NCBI RefSeq assembly: GCF_900110425.1 | Contig: NZ_FODS01000014.1 | Location: forward strand, 40,769 to 104,768 | DNA: 64,000 nt | From: Salinihabitans flavidus | GTDB lineage: Bacteria; Pseudomonadota; Alphaproteobacteria; Rhodobacterales; Rhodobacteraceae | Direction: 5' to 3' | In this document: positions 1-8,423 of the stretch, piece by piece | Layout: the number at the start of each line of letters is the position of its first letter | Numbering within the stretch: the first letter of the stretch is position 1 | Program-made: the position numbers and the translations under genes | The notes under the pieces: model-generated | Database searches by the model: none | Seen by the model: only the letters and a program-made list of their open reading frames with translations | Told to the model about the DNA's origin: nothing

Positions 1-185
1 CCGCGCCCACCGGCTTTGCCGAGGGGCAGGCCATGTTCACGCCCAAGCCCCCGCGACAGACGCCCGCCGCCGACCCCGGCGTGACACGGGCGGCGAGCGA
101 AGTGACGGCGGGGTTCAATGACGACGCGTTGCGGACAGCCCTTGAACGACTGGCGCAGAACGTATTTACAAAGGCAAAACGCTGA
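1..185 (+). CDS. C-terminal fragment of an upstream gene, possibly DUF721/DciA family
   Basis: An open frame enters from the left edge and ends at TGA 183-185, giving about 60 C-terminal residues that finish ..LAQNVFTKAKR. The tail is Pro/Ala-rich and then a short amphipathic helix, with no catalytic motif visible. It ends 13 bp before the dsbA-like start. From memory, Rhodobacterales often have mutY, a DUF721 (DciA-like) gene and a DsbA-family gene in this order, which is the only reason for the family suggestion. The coding frame is well supported; the identity is weak because the conserved N-terminal domain lies outside the window. Confidence 0.5.
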   Translation, partial: APTGFAEGQAMFTPKPPRQTPAADPGVTRAASEVTAGFNDDALRTALERLAQNVFTKAKR

Positions 186-198
186 GAAAGGCTTCAGG

Positions 199-882
199 AT
201 GAACCGTATCGTTCCCATCGCGCTGGCCGCGCTGATCGCTATTGGCGGCGGTGTCTACTGGTACACGCAGCAATCCGCGACACCCGCCGCGACTGAGTTG
301 CAGACGCAGGCGCAATCGAGCCCCGATGAAGAGGCGCAACCTGCTGAAGACGTTGATGTTTCCAGCGTCACCGAGATGACCCTCGGAGAGCCGGACGCGC
401 CGGTTAAAATCATCGAATACGCCTCTTTCACCTGCCCGCATTGTGCCACCTTCCACGAGAACGCCTTCAAGCGGTTGCGCGCCGACTATATCGAGACGGG
501 CAAGGTGCATTTCATCTATCGCGAGGTCTACTTCGACCGCTTCGGCCTCTGGGCGTCTCTGGTGGCGCGGTGTGGCGGGCAGGAGCGGTTCTTCGGCATC
601 GCGGACCTTCTTTACAAGGGGCAGAGCGACTGGACCTCTGGCAACGATCCGGTCGCCATCGCCGACGCGATCCGCAAGGTCGGGCGGCTGGCCGGGGTCG
701 GGGACGAGACCTTGCAAGCCTGTCTTCAGGATGAGGAAAGGGCCCAGACTCTGGTGGCATGGTATCAGCAGAACGCCAACAAGCATGACATCAACTCCAC
801 CCCGAGTTTCGTCATCGACGGGCAGAAATATTCCAACATGAGCTATGACGAGATGAAAGAGATCATCGACGGCAAGCTGTGA
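199..882 (+). CDS. DsbA-family thiol:disulfide oxidoreductase
   Basis: This is a 227-residue exported thioredoxin-fold protein that probably makes or isomerises disulfides in periplasmic proteins. Residues 5-22 are a hydrophobic signal or anchor segment. An acidic, Ala/Pro/Gln-rich linker follows, then the thioredoxin domain with the CPHC active site at residues 79-82 and a cis-Pro loop (NSTPSF) near residue 200. An in-frame start exists further upstream at 118, but it overlaps the preceding gene and puts residues ahead of the signal sequence, so ATG 199 is preferred. It probably forms an operon with the truncated gene on its left. A GC-rich hairpin follows the stop codon. Confidence 0.9.
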   Translation: MNRIVPIALAALIAIGGGVYWYTQQSATPAATELQTQAQSSPDEEAQPAEDVDVSSVTEMTLGEPDAPVKIIEYASFTCPHCATFHENAFKRLRADYIETGKVHFIYREVYFDRFGLWASLVARCGGQERFFGIADLLYKGQSDWTSGNDPVAIADAIRKVGRLAGVGDETLQACLQDEERAQTLVAWYQQNANKHDINSTPSFVIDGQKYSNMSYDEMKEIIDGKL

Positions 883-894
883 TAGCGGCGTTTT

Positions 895-914
895 GGGGCG
901 GCGCGCGCCGCCCC
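895..914. terminator. Perfect 20-bp GC palindrome behind the dsbA-like gene
   Basis: GGGGCGGCGC is followed at once by its exact reverse complement, 13 bp after the stop codon. Four T's precede it and no T-run follows. It could be an intrinsic terminator stem or an RNA-stabilising 3' hairpin. It sits immediately left of repeat A copy 1. Confidence 0.5.
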
Positions 915-918
915 GGCC

Positions 919-1078
919 CGAATCAGGGTTAATGCACTGAAATAAAGGAAAAACCCGTTTCGGTATCACGTCGGTAAAACGTCGGTATTGCGTCGGTGTC
1001 GATGCCGCGCATCGCGCCATCTCGGGCATGGTGAACGGGGCGCGCGTTGCATTTTCGAGTATTTCCGGAACAGAGAAA
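919..1078 (+). repeat. Family A 160-bp interspersed repeat, copy 1 (full)
   Basis: The left end is CGAATCAGGGTTAATGC. CGGT-headed units start at 961, 972, 983 and 994, exactly 11 bp apart, and differ only in the bases between CGGT and CGT. A weak hairpin (AACG 1034-1037 / CGTT 1045-1048) follows, then the right end GAGTATTTCCGGAACAGAGAAA ending at 1078. It matches copies 3 and 4 in length and in the spacing of all landmarks. It lies between two plus-strand genes, unlike the other copies, which lie between convergent genes. Confidence 0.9.
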
Positions 1079-1349
1079 TGGGCGCGGGTTTTTCACACGG
1101 GCGTTCCATGGACGGCCGCCAGGAGCGCGCGCCGCGCGCGCCAGACTGATGGCGCCGCCCGGCGTGGGAGGACACGCCTCCTGCCAGCTTTCAACCAATG
1201 CTGTGCCAGCCACTGGCCGTTTGGCCTGCCCACCGGGCTCACTGGAAAAGGCGGTGCGTCACTGTCAAAGCCTCATGTGGCCGATACAATCAAGAAGAAA
1301 CTCCTGCGGTCAAGGCGACAAGCTGCTCAGACCGTGAAGGAGATGTGCA
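1079..1349. other. Leader region upstream of the EAL gene, no gene seen
   Basis: This is the rest of the 467-bp gap between the dsbA-like and EAL genes. It contains a GC-rich near-palindromic stretch around 1127-1142. A possible ribosome binding site (GAAGGAGA, 1336-1343) lies 6 bp before the EAL start. I find no convincing promoter, RNA gene or small ORF in it; the overlapping ORFs here are low-complexity. Confidence 0.5.
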
Positions 1350-2120
1350 ATGACCAATCCCGAACCGTGCGATGGATGCCGCAATGGCGCGACGTTCCAC
1401 AAGCCGATCTCCATGGCATACCAGCCCATTGTGTCGCTGCGTGAAAGGCGGGTCTTCGCATATGAGGCGCTGGTGCGGGGCACCGACGGTAGCGGTGCCG
1501 CCGCCGTGTTTCAGGAAGTGACGGATAAAAACCGGTATCTGTTCGATCAGGTCTGCCGCAGCACCGCGATCGATCTGGCCTCGCGTCTCGGCCTCGCCGG
1601 GACGGGCGCGTTCCTGTCGATCAACTTTCTGACCGACGCGGTTTATGATCCGCGCGCCTGTATCCGTGTCACGCTGGAGGCGGCAGAGCGTGCGGGCTTT
1701 CCGACCGACCGCATCATGTTCGAGTTTACCGAAGCCGAAAAGGTCGAACCGGCGCATCTGCTGAACATCCTGCGCCATTACCGAAGCCTTGGTTTTCTGA
1801 CCGCGATCGACGACTTCGGGGCCGGGTATGCCGGGCTTGGATTGCTTTGCGATTTCGTGCCGGACGTGGCCAAGCTGGACATGCACCTGATCCGCGACTG
1901 CGATACCGACCCAACGCGGCGCAAGATCCTGGCGCACACCGTCTCGATGCTGCGCGACCTTGGGTCGGAGGTGATCTGCGAAGGGATCGAGACCCCGGAA
2001 GAAGCGGCAGTCCTGCAGGATATGGACGTCGATCTGATGCAGGGATATCTGTTCGCCAAGCCGGCCTACGAGGCACTTCCCGCAATAGCATGGCCGGAGC
2101 TGGCCGCGACCGGATACTGA
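1350..2120 (+). CDS. EAL-domain cyclic-di-GMP phosphodiesterase (single domain)
   Basis: This 256-residue protein is essentially one EAL domain, predicted to hydrolyse c-di-GMP to pGpG in the cytoplasm. The family's key blocks are present in order: YEALVRG (the EAL motif, about residue 35), LSINFL with the metal-binding Asn, FEFTE, DDFGAGYAGL, AKLDM, EGIE and QGYLFAKP. None of the usual metal or catalytic residues looks substituted, so it is probably active. The N-terminus has an unusual CDGC pair, with no sensor domain and no membrane segment. It converges on the diguanylate cyclase gene at 2236-3405. Confidence 0.9.
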   Translation: MTNPEPCDGCRNGATFHKPISMAYQPIVSLRERRVFAYEALVRGTDGSGAAAVFQEVTDKNRYLFDQVCRSTAIDLASRLGLAGTGAFLSINFLTDAVYDPRACIRVTLEAAERAGFPTDRIMFEFTEAEKVEPAHLLNILRHYRSLGFLTAIDDFGAGYAGLGLLCDFVPDVAKLDMHLIRDCDTDPTRRKILAHTVSMLRDLGSEVICEGIETPEEAAVLQDMDVDLMQGYLFAKPAYEALPAIAWPELAATGY

Positions 2121-2235
2121 AAAGAACAGGGACACCACCGGCAAGGCGCGCCTTGATTGAAGGTGGTTTCCGGCAGAGCGATACAGCGCGATGTCGTTCA
2201 CCGCGCGGATCCCGCCCAGATTGCTGACCGTCCGG

Positions 2236-3405
2236 TCAGCAAATCTTGACGACATTGCCACCATTCGCGGCGTCCTGTCTGACGGCATTCCACACCACGG
2301 TGCGGTTCCGGCCTTGCGCTTTGGCATGGTAGAGCGCGCGGTCGGCATCGGACATCAGTTCCGCGAGGGTTGGTCCCGGTCCGATGGCGACGCCGATTGA
2401 TACCGTCGCCCCGACAGTCTTGCCATCGACGATCTCTGCGGCCCGGCCGAATTGCTGACCGATCCTGTTCGAGATCGCGACGACTGCCGGTTCGTCGCAA
2501 CCGGGCAGCAGGATCGCGAACTCCTCGCCGCCGATCCGGCCGAACAGGTCACCGGGCCTCAAGCCACCGCGCACGGATTTGCCAAAAACACGCAAGACCT
2601 CATCACCGAATGCGTGGCCATAGACGTCGTTGACACGCTTGAAGTGGTCGAGGTCAAGCGCCAGAAGCGCGAGCGGCTCTTTTCCCCTGCTGCTGCGCGC
2701 GAACAGGCGTTCCGCATTCTTGAGGAACGTCCCTCGGCTCAATGCGCCGGTGAGCGAGTCGGTTTCCGCCATCTGCTGAAAATGGCGAACGCGGCGCAGT
2801 TCGAGTATCTGGATGAGAAAGATCGCGATTCCGACCGCGCTGAATGGCGTTGCAAAATGCAGCAGGCCCATCACGAGGAGGCCCGCACCCTCGTTCGGGC
2901 CAATGAAAAGCGCATGGAGGAACAGGGCAACGGATCGAACCATGAAGATCCCCGCGAGGGCCGAGCGGACCCAGACCCTGTCCTCCCGCAGCCCGAGGAC
3001 GACAAAGGCCATTACGCCGTAGACCACGGAAAAGACGAGTGTTCCGACCGCGCGCGTCGACACATCGACCGGAAGCGCTGAAACCAACTGCGGAAGGGCC
3101 ACGCCAGCCACGGCGACGGCAAGTGTCATCCAGCCGACATGCAATTTGGTCAGCAGTTGAAGACCGGCCCAGGACAGCGCCAAAGACGCCGTGAACAGCA
3201 AGGTCGTCGGCAGCACCACGGGCCCAGCGTAGGCGGGGTGAAACGCAAGGAGCATCACGCCTGCGCCTTCCGCGAACATGGCCATGGCAAAGGCGAGTGC
3301 CGACCACTCTCTTCGGTGTAGCAGCCAGTATATCAGCAGGACCGCGCCAGCGGATACGAGGACGAAGGCGCCCATGAAGATGGCCGTCTGCATGTCCAGC
3401 AGCAT
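2236..3405 (-). CDS. Membrane-bound GGDEF diguanylate cyclase
   Basis: This 389-residue protein would make c-di-GMP from two GTP. The N-terminal ~200 residues hold about six hydrophobic segments (a membrane sensory region), followed by a short linker and a GGDEF domain. The domain opens with AETDSLTGALSR and has DLDHFKRVND and an intact GGEEF signature. An RPGD inhibitory site lies five residues before GGEEF, suggesting product feedback. A purine-rich stretch (AAGGAAGAAGAAG) precedes the ATG. It converges on the EAL gene, so the opposing activities are neighbours. Confidence 0.92.
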   Translation of the reverse strand: MLLDMQTAIFMGAFVLVSAGAVLLIYWLLHRREWSALAFAMAMFAEGAGVMLLAFHPAYAGPVVLPTTLLFTASLALSWAGLQLLTKLHVGWMTLAVAVAGVALPQLVSALPVDVSTRAVGTLVFSVVYGVMAFVVLGLREDRVWVRSALAGIFMVRSVALFLHALFIGPNEGAGLLVMGLLHFATPFSAVGIAIFLIQILELRRVRHFQQMAETDSLTGALSRGTFLKNAERLFARSSRGKEPLALLALDLDHFKRVNDVYGHAFGDEVLRVFGKSVRGGLRPGDLFGRIGGEEFAILLPGCDEPAVVAISNRIGQQFGRAAEIVDGKTVGATVSIGVAIGPGPTLAELMSDADRALYHAKAQGRNRTVVWNAVRQDAANGGNVVKIC

Positions 3406-3570
3406 GGTCTTCTTCTTCCTTGTTTCGTGGTCTGGCCGGGCACCGGACGGAGGAACCGGCGGCCGGTATCTGCCATGACGTCGGCGCCGTATGATGACAT
3501 GTGAGTGTGCCGGATGACGCCGTCAGGCAGTAGCTGTCCCTGTGGCCTGTTCGCTTGGCCAGCCGGCGCG

Positions 3571-4554
3571 TCAGCCGAACAGCCGCGACAGCGCGGCGTC
3601 AAGGGGTGCGCTGTCGTTCAGGCGCAGACGCACCGGCAGGGTGAGCACATGGGGCCGCAGGGCGGCGGGCAGGCGCACCGCGTCTTTCTCGGTGGTGACG
3701 AGCTGTGCGCGGTGGCGTTTGGCGTCGGCCTCAAGCCGGGCCAGAAGCGCGGGGGTGAGCGGCTGGTGATCGTCGAGCGCATGGGTTTGCAGCAGATTGG
3801 CCCCCAGCCCGCGCAGGGTGGCGAAGAATTTCTCGGGGTGGCCGATCCCGGCGAAGGCGAGGCAATCCATGTCCTGCCAGTCCATCCCGGTCTGGAGCGG
3901 CTCCAGCGCGCCGGTCAGGCGCGGCACGGCCACGGCATGGCCCCACAGGGCGGTGAAACGGTCCTGCGCCGGGGGCGGGCCGATGGACAGAATAAGATCG
4001 GCGCGCGCCAGTCCGGTGGCGACAGGCTCGCGCAGCGGGCCGGCGGGGATGCAGCGGCCATTGCCGAAGCCATGCGTGGCATCGACCACCACGATCGACA
4101 GATCCTTGTGCAGCGCGGGGTTCTGAAACCCGTCGTCGAGCACGATCGCATCGGCGCCCGCCTCTTGCGCCGCGCGCGCGCCGGCGGCGCGGTCGCGGGC
4201 GACCCATGTGGGCGCGAAGGCCGCCAGAAGGAGCGGTTCATCGCCGGTCTCGTCGGCGCCGTGGCGCCGCTCGTCCACCTGCACGGGGCCGGCGAGGCTG
4301 CCGCCATGCCCGCGCGAGACGACATGTGGCGTGTGCCCGCGCGCCTGAAGCTGCTGCACCAGCGCGATGACGGTGGGGGTCTTGCCGGTGCCGCCCGCGT
4401 TCAGGTTACCGACGCAGATCACCGGCACATCGGCGCGATACGGCGTGCCGCGCGCCAGGCGCCGGGCGGTGGCCGCGCCATAGAGCCAGCCCAGTGGCGA
4501 CAGAAGCCGCGCAAGGGCGCCGGGCGCGTGGTCCCAGAAGGCGGGCGCGCGCAT
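3571..4554 (-). CDS. lpxK: Tetraacyldisaccharide 4'-kinase
   Basis: LpxK phosphorylates the 4' position of the lipid A disaccharide at the inner membrane. The 327-residue product has the N-terminal membrane-proximal segment (..PLGWLYGAA..), the Walker A-like block [11 protein letters not shown] near residues 50-60, the DDGFQNPAL block, PAGPLREP, and a late TTEKDAVRL motif. An ORF call starting near 5007 is wrong, because it runs through waaA in another frame. ATG 4554 shares one base with the waaA stop (TGATG), indicating translational coupling. Together they cover two successive steps of LPS core/lipid A assembly. Confidence 0.95.
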   Translation of the reverse strand: MRAPAFWDHAPGALARLLSPLGWLYGAATARRLARGTPYRADVPVICVGNLNAGGTGKTPTVIALVQQLQARGHTPHVVSRGHGGSLAGPVQVDERRHGADETGDEPLLLAAFAPTWVARDRAAGARAAQEAGADAIVLDDGFQNPALHKDLSIVVVDATHGFGNGRCIPAGPLREPVATGLARADLILSIGPPPAQDRFTALWGHAVAVPRLTGALEPLQTGMDWQDMDCLAFAGIGHPEKFFATLRGLGANLLQTHALDDHQPLTPALLARLEADAKRHRAQLVTTEKDAVRLPAALRPHVLTLPVRLRLNDSAPLDAALSRLFG

Positions 4555-5813
4555 CAGCCCGCCCCGGTGCCGGCGCGGCGGCCATTCGCCGCGTCGTCGG
4601 GGCCGCCATCGAGGATATCCTGCACGCGGGCCGTGATCTGATCGGTGACGGTCGCGCCTTCGGTCACGATGTCCCAGCCGCCGCGCGCCATTGCGGCGGC
4701 CTGATCGGGTGCCATCAGATGGGTGAGCGCCTGCGCGAGGCTGTCGGCATCCTTCACGATCCGGGCCGCGCCTGCGCGCGCCAGACTGGAGTAGGCATCG
4801 AGATGGCGCCGCACCCCCGGACCGTAGAGAATGGCCGAGCCGAGCGCGGCGGCATCGTGGGGCGCGCGCCCGCCGTGTCCCGAGGTGAGCGAACTGCCCA
4901 TGAGCGTGATCGGCGCGGCGCGATACCACAGTCCCAGCTCTCGTGGATCGGCGGAAATCAGGATCTGGTTGTTCTCCTGCGGCATCTCGCCCTCGTCCCA
5001 GCGGCACAGCCGCCAGCCTTCTTCCGCACAGGCGGCGGCCATCTCCTGCGCCGTGTGCGGGTTGTCGGGCGCGATCACCAGAAGCAGTCGGTGCGCAAGG
5101 CGAAGCGCGGCGCGGTAGGCGCGCAGGACGAGGCGAAGCTCTTCGGGCTGAAGATGGGCGGCGAGCCAGACCGGGCGGCCGGACAGCGCGCCGGTCAGCT
5201 CTTCGAGGTTCTGGGCATTGCAGCCGGGTGCGGGGCCGTATTCCGTGACCTGGCCGCTTTCCTCTATGCGGATGGTGCCACGGGTGAAGCGGCGCAGGCG
5301 CCGGGCGGCGTCATCGCTGCGGGCGAAGATCGTGTCGAAACACTGCAGGATCTGCCCGGCCGGATCGGGCAGGAACCGCAGGCGCCGGCTTTCGAGACTG
5401 GGGCGGTCGGCCTCCAGCAGCAGCAGGGGGATGGCCCGATCCTGCGCCGCCGCCAGAAATGCGGGGCGCAGCATGTCGCCAAGCCAGAGTCCGACATCGG
5501 GCCGCCAGTGATCGAGAAAGCCCGCGATATCGCCGGGATTATCGGAGGGCGCTTCGTGCACGAGCAGCGCCTCGGGCAGGTCAAGCGCGGCCGCTTCGCC
5601 GGCGGGCACGGTCAGCAAGGCCCGCGTGCCGTGGAGTTGTGCCATGAGCCGCAGGCCGAGCCCGGCCAGTGCGGCGGCCTTTTCGGGCCGGGTGGTGTGC
5701 AGCCACAGAAGGCGGCCTGCCGGACGCTCCGCAGCCGGGTCATGCTGGTGGGTGCGATCGCTCTCGCGGCGGGTCAGGGCGAGATAGGCCTTGAGGCTGA
5801 GAGAGCGGGACAT
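4554..5813 (-). CDS. waaA: 3-deoxy-D-manno-octulosonic acid transferase (Kdo transferase)
   Basis: The 419-residue product should add Kdo to lipid IV-A at the inner membrane. It is a divergent GT30-type protein. Visible blocks include [20 protein letters not shown], the acceptor-side region LAAHLQPEE, and the nucleotide-sugar region [19 protein letters not shown], which corresponds to the GGHN-type signature of WaaA. Its N-terminal ~40 residues are less conserved than I expect for the family. It is coupled to lpxK downstream and lies 6 bp from the DUF4170 gene upstream, so the three are probably co-transcribed. Confidence 0.85.
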   Translation of the reverse strand: MSRSLSLKAYLALTRRESDRTHQHDPAAERPAGRLLWLHTTRPEKAAALAGLGLRLMAQLHGTRALLTVPAGEAAALDLPEALLVHEAPSDNPGDIAGFLDHWRPDVGLWLGDMLRPAFLAAAQDRAIPLLLLEADRPSLESRRLRFLPDPAGQILQCFDTIFARSDDAARRLRRFTRGTIRIEESGQVTEYGPAPGCNAQNLEELTGALSGRPVWLAAHLQPEELRLVLRAYRAALRLAHRLLLVIAPDNPHTAQEMAAACAEEGWRLCRWDEGEMPQENNQILISADPRELGLWYRAAPITLMGSSLTSGHGGRAPHDAAALGSAILYGPGVRRHLDAYSSLARAGAARIVKDADSLAQALTHLMAPDQAAAMARGGWDIVTEGATVTDQITARVQDILDGGPDDAANGRRAGTGAG

Positions 5814-5819
5814 GATGGG

Positions 5820-6062
5820 TCAGCCCAGTTCCTCTGTCGAGGAGGTGGGCGCTTCCTCGTCGCGCAGGCGGTGCAGATGCGCGATGAAATAGCGCGTATG
5901 GGCGTTATCGACGGTGCGCTGCGCCTCGGATTTCCAGGCGTTGTAGGCGCTGGCGTAGTCGGGGAAAATTCCGACGATATGGATGTCATCGACATTCTTG
6001 AACACGTTGCGGGTGGGGTCCACCAGCTCTCCGCCGAAAACGAGATGCAAACGTTGGGTCAT
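5820..6062 (-). CDS. DUF4170 small protein
   Basis: An 80-residue soluble protein with no signal peptide or transmembrane segment. The core (LHLVFGGELVDP, DIHIVGIFPDYASAYNAW, ARYFIAHLHRL-like end) matches what I recall of DUF4170, a short alphaproteobacterial family of unknown biochemistry. It sits 6 bp upstream of waaA in the same direction. In other alphaproteobacteria it also travels with lipid A and Kdo genes, which suggests an accessory role there, but nothing in the sequence shows a catalytic site. Confidence 0.75.
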   Translation of the reverse strand: MTQRLHLVFGGELVDPTRNVFKNVDDIHIVGIFPDYASAYNAWKSEAQRTVDNAHTRYFIAHLHRLRDEEAPTSSTEELG

Positions 6063-6154
6063 GGGGGCGGTCCTTTGCGGTCAGGGGTGGCGCGAGGCAT
6101 CGGGCGGCAAACTAGGCGCTCGCGGCGTGGGCGGCAAGGGGCCTGCGGACGTGG

Positions 6155-6934
6155 TCACATCGCAAGGCGGGCGATCAGGTCGGCGTGAAGGCGCGGTCCG
6201 GCCACCACCACCCCTTCGCTGCGCGGATCGGGGTTGTTGAAGCGCAGCGGTGCGCCGAAGCGGTCGGAGGTGCGCGCGCCTGCCTCGCGCCCGATCAGAT
6301 CACCCGCCGCGATGTCCCATTCCCAGGTCGGGCGCAGGGTCAGCATCGCGTCAAAGCGCCCTTCGGCCACCAGCGACAGGCGGTAGGCGAGAGAAGGGCG
6401 GTGGCTGCGTTTGACATCGGGCACGCCGGAAGGCCAGTGAGCGGCGTCCATCGCCGGGCGGGCGGCGAGCAACTCCGCGCCGGTGAGCGTAGCGCGGTCG
6501 GAGACGGTGATGGGCGCGTCATTGAGCGTGGCCCCCGCGCCACGGGCGGCGGCGTAGAGCTTGTCGTGCAGGGGCAGGTAGATCACCGCGGCGATCACCT
6601 GTCCACGGTCGGCCACGGCCAGCGAATGGGCCCATGTGGGGGAGCCGTCTATGAAGCTTCTGGTGCCGTCGATGGGGTCGATGATGAACACCCGCTCGCA
6701 GGTGAGCCGGTCAGGGGTGTCGGGTGATTCCTCGCTCAGCCAGCCGTAATCGGGCCGGGCGGGGCGCAGATCCCGTTCCAGCAGGCGGTTCACGGCCAGA
6801 TCCGCCTCTGTCACCGGACCGGCATCGCCGGGTTTGTCCCATGCCTGCGCCGAAGGGCCGGTAAAGCGGGTTGCGATTTTGCCCGCCGCAAGCGCCGCCG
6901 CGACCAGCAGCGCCAGATCGTCAGTCGCCGGCAA
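6155..6934 (-). CDS. Inositol monophosphatase-family phosphatase, CysQ-like
   Basis: The 259-residue product is a Mg-dependent, Li-sensitive-type phosphatase fold. Metal-site motifs are intact: WLSEE (about residues 65-69), DPIDGTRSFI (about 86-95) and WEWDIAAGDLI near residue 205. Likely substrates are 3'-phosphoadenosine 5'-phosphate (CysQ) or inositol/histidinol phosphates, and sequence alone does not decide. Its start lies inside the end of pmbA (14-bp overlap), so the two are one transcription unit. There are 92 bp between this gene and DUF4170. Confidence 0.85.
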   Translation of the reverse strand: MPATDDLALLVAAALAAGKIATRFTGPSAQAWDKPGDAGPVTEADLAVNRLLERDLRPARPDYGWLSEESPDTPDRLTCERVFIIDPIDGTRSFIDGSPTWAHSLAVADRGQVIAAVIYLPLHDKLYAAARGAGATLNDAPITVSDRATLTGAELLAARPAMDAAHWPSGVPDVKRSHRPSLAYRLSLVAEGRFDAMLTLRPTWEWDIAAGDLIGREAGARTSDRFGAPLRFNNPDPRSEGVVVAGPRLHADLIARLAM

Positions 6935-8267
6935 GGGTCAGCCCCTCGACCAGAAGCGAGGGCACCACGCGCGACAGCCATGGCCGCGCGTCGTTGGCCG
7001 GGGTGATCCGCATCAGCATCTCGCGCAGGTTGCCGGCGATGGTGCATTCGTTGACCGGATAGGCGATCTCTCCGTTCTCGATCCACAGGCCCGAGGCGCC
7101 ACGCGAATAGTCGCCGGTGGTCGGGCTGATGGTGGAGCCGATGAGCGACGTGACGAGAAGCCCTGTGCCCATCTCACGCAGAAGATCGTCGCGCGTCTTG
7201 TCGCCCTGTGTCAGCGCGATGTTCCACGCCCCCGGAGAGGGCGCGGAGGACGGGCCGCGCGCGGCGTTGGCGGTGGAGGGCATGTCAAGTTTGCGCCCGG
7301 TGGCCAGATCGAGCGTCCAGCCGGTGAGCACGCCGTTCTCCACGATGCTGCGGCGCCGCGTCGGCAGCCCTTCGGCATCGAAGGGGCGCGAGCTTGTGGC
7401 GCGGGGGCGGTGAGGATCCTCGACGATCGACAGGCTTTCGGGCAGAACCTGCTGGCCAAGCGCATCGCGCAGCCATGAGGAGCCGCGCGCGATGCTGGTG
7501 CCATTCGCCGCGCCCAGAAAATGCCCGATGAGGCTTGCCGCGATGCGCTCGTCGAAGACCACAGGCCATGTGCCAGTATGCGGACGGCGCGCGCCCTGCC
7601 GTTCGAGGGCGCGGCGCGCGGCGGTGCGGCCGATGTCCTCGGGGCTGCGCAGATCGGACTGGAAAACGCGCGAATCGCCATCGTGATCGCGTTCCATCGC
7701 GTCGCCGCGTCCAGCGATGGCGATGCAGGAGGTGCCGCGTTCGCTTCGTTCATAGCCGCCCGAGAAGCCGTTGGTGGCGGAAAGATGGACCTGGGTGCGG
7801 CCATAGCCCGCGCTCGCGACCTGCACCTGACTGATGCCGTCCGATTCCAACGCGGCGGCCTCTGCGCGCTCGGCATCCGTGCGAAGCGCGTCGGGGGCGG
7901 GTTCGGGGGACGGGTCGCACAGCTCCAGTGCGGCGAGATCCCAGCCCTGCGCGAGTTGATCGGGATCGGCAAGGCCGATATAGGGATCTTCCGGCGCCTC
8001 GCGCGCCATGGTCACGGCGCGTTCGGCCATCGCGGTGATGGTCTCGGTGCGCGTGTCGGAGGCGGAGACATTGGCCTGCCGCTGCCCGATCATCACGCGC
8101 AGCCCGATGTCCACGGCCTCGGCGCGTTCGGCCTGTTCCAGCGTCCCCTCGCGCACGTCGATGGCCAGCGATGTGCCCTGCACGGCGATCGCATCGGCCG
8201 TGTCGGCCCCGGCCTTGCGCGCCGCGGCAAGCAGGGCGCCTGTCAGATCCTCCAGATCAAAGCTCAT
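6921..8267 (-). CDS. pmbA: PmbA/TldE-family metalloprotease-like protein
   Basis: The 448-residue product belongs to the TldD/PmbA family, whose heterodimers degrade unfolded peptides and process peptide antibiotics. PmbA is the non-catalytic partner and lacks the HExxxH zinc motif of TldD; no HExxxH is visible here, consistent with PmbA. ATG 8267 gives the normal N-terminus (MSFDLEDLTG..); a longer ORF from 8378 adds an unrelated Pro/Arg-rich leader. No tldD gene is in the window. It overlaps the CysQ-like phosphatase gene by 14 bp. Confidence 0.9.
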   Translation of the reverse strand: MSFDLEDLTGALLAAARKAGADTADAIAVQGTSLAIDVREGTLEQAERAEAVDIGLRVMIGQRQANVSASDTRTETITAMAERAVTMAREAPEDPYIGLADPDQLAQGWDLAALELCDPSPEPAPDALRTDAERAEAAALESDGISQVQVASAGYGRTQVHLSATNGFSGGYERSERGTSCIAIAGRGDAMERDHDGDSRVFQSDLRSPEDIGRTAARRALERQGARRPHTGTWPVVFDERIAASLIGHFLGAANGTSIARGSSWLRDALGQQVLPESLSIVEDPHRPRATSSRPFDAEGLPTRRRSIVENGVLTGWTLDLATGRKLDMPSTANAARGPSSAPSPGAWNIALTQGDKTRDDLLREMGTGLLVTSLIGSTISPTTGDYSRGASGLWIENGEIAYPVNECTIAGNLREMLMRITPANDARPWLSRVVPSLLVEGLTLAGD

Positions 8268-8356
8268 ATCGTCTCCATGAAAGTGATGCCTGTGACCTAC
8301 GGCCTGCCCACGCGGGGCGCAAGGGTTCGGCGGCTCGCGTGGAAACAGGCAGGCGG

Positions 8357-8387
8357 CTGCCCGCAATGCGGCAGGCATTGCGGGCAG
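8357..8387. terminator. Strong 13-bp-stem hairpin between DUF2125 and pmbA
   Basis: CTGCCCGCAATGC (8357-8369) and its exact reverse complement (8375-8387) flank a 5-base loop. It lies 37 bp downstream of the DUF2125 stop on the minus strand and 90 bp before pmbA. It has no T-run, so it could terminate or protect the 3' end of the DUF2125 mRNA. Confidence 0.6.
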
Positions 8388-8423
8388 ATGGGAGTGTCAG
8401 GGGCCAGAGCGGGCCGCCACGTT

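Noticed and set aside
919..1078. Repeat A as a transposon or insertion sequence
   Set aside because: No transposase, no clear terminal inverted repeats and no target duplication; a non-autonomous element with a remote enzyme cannot be excluded.
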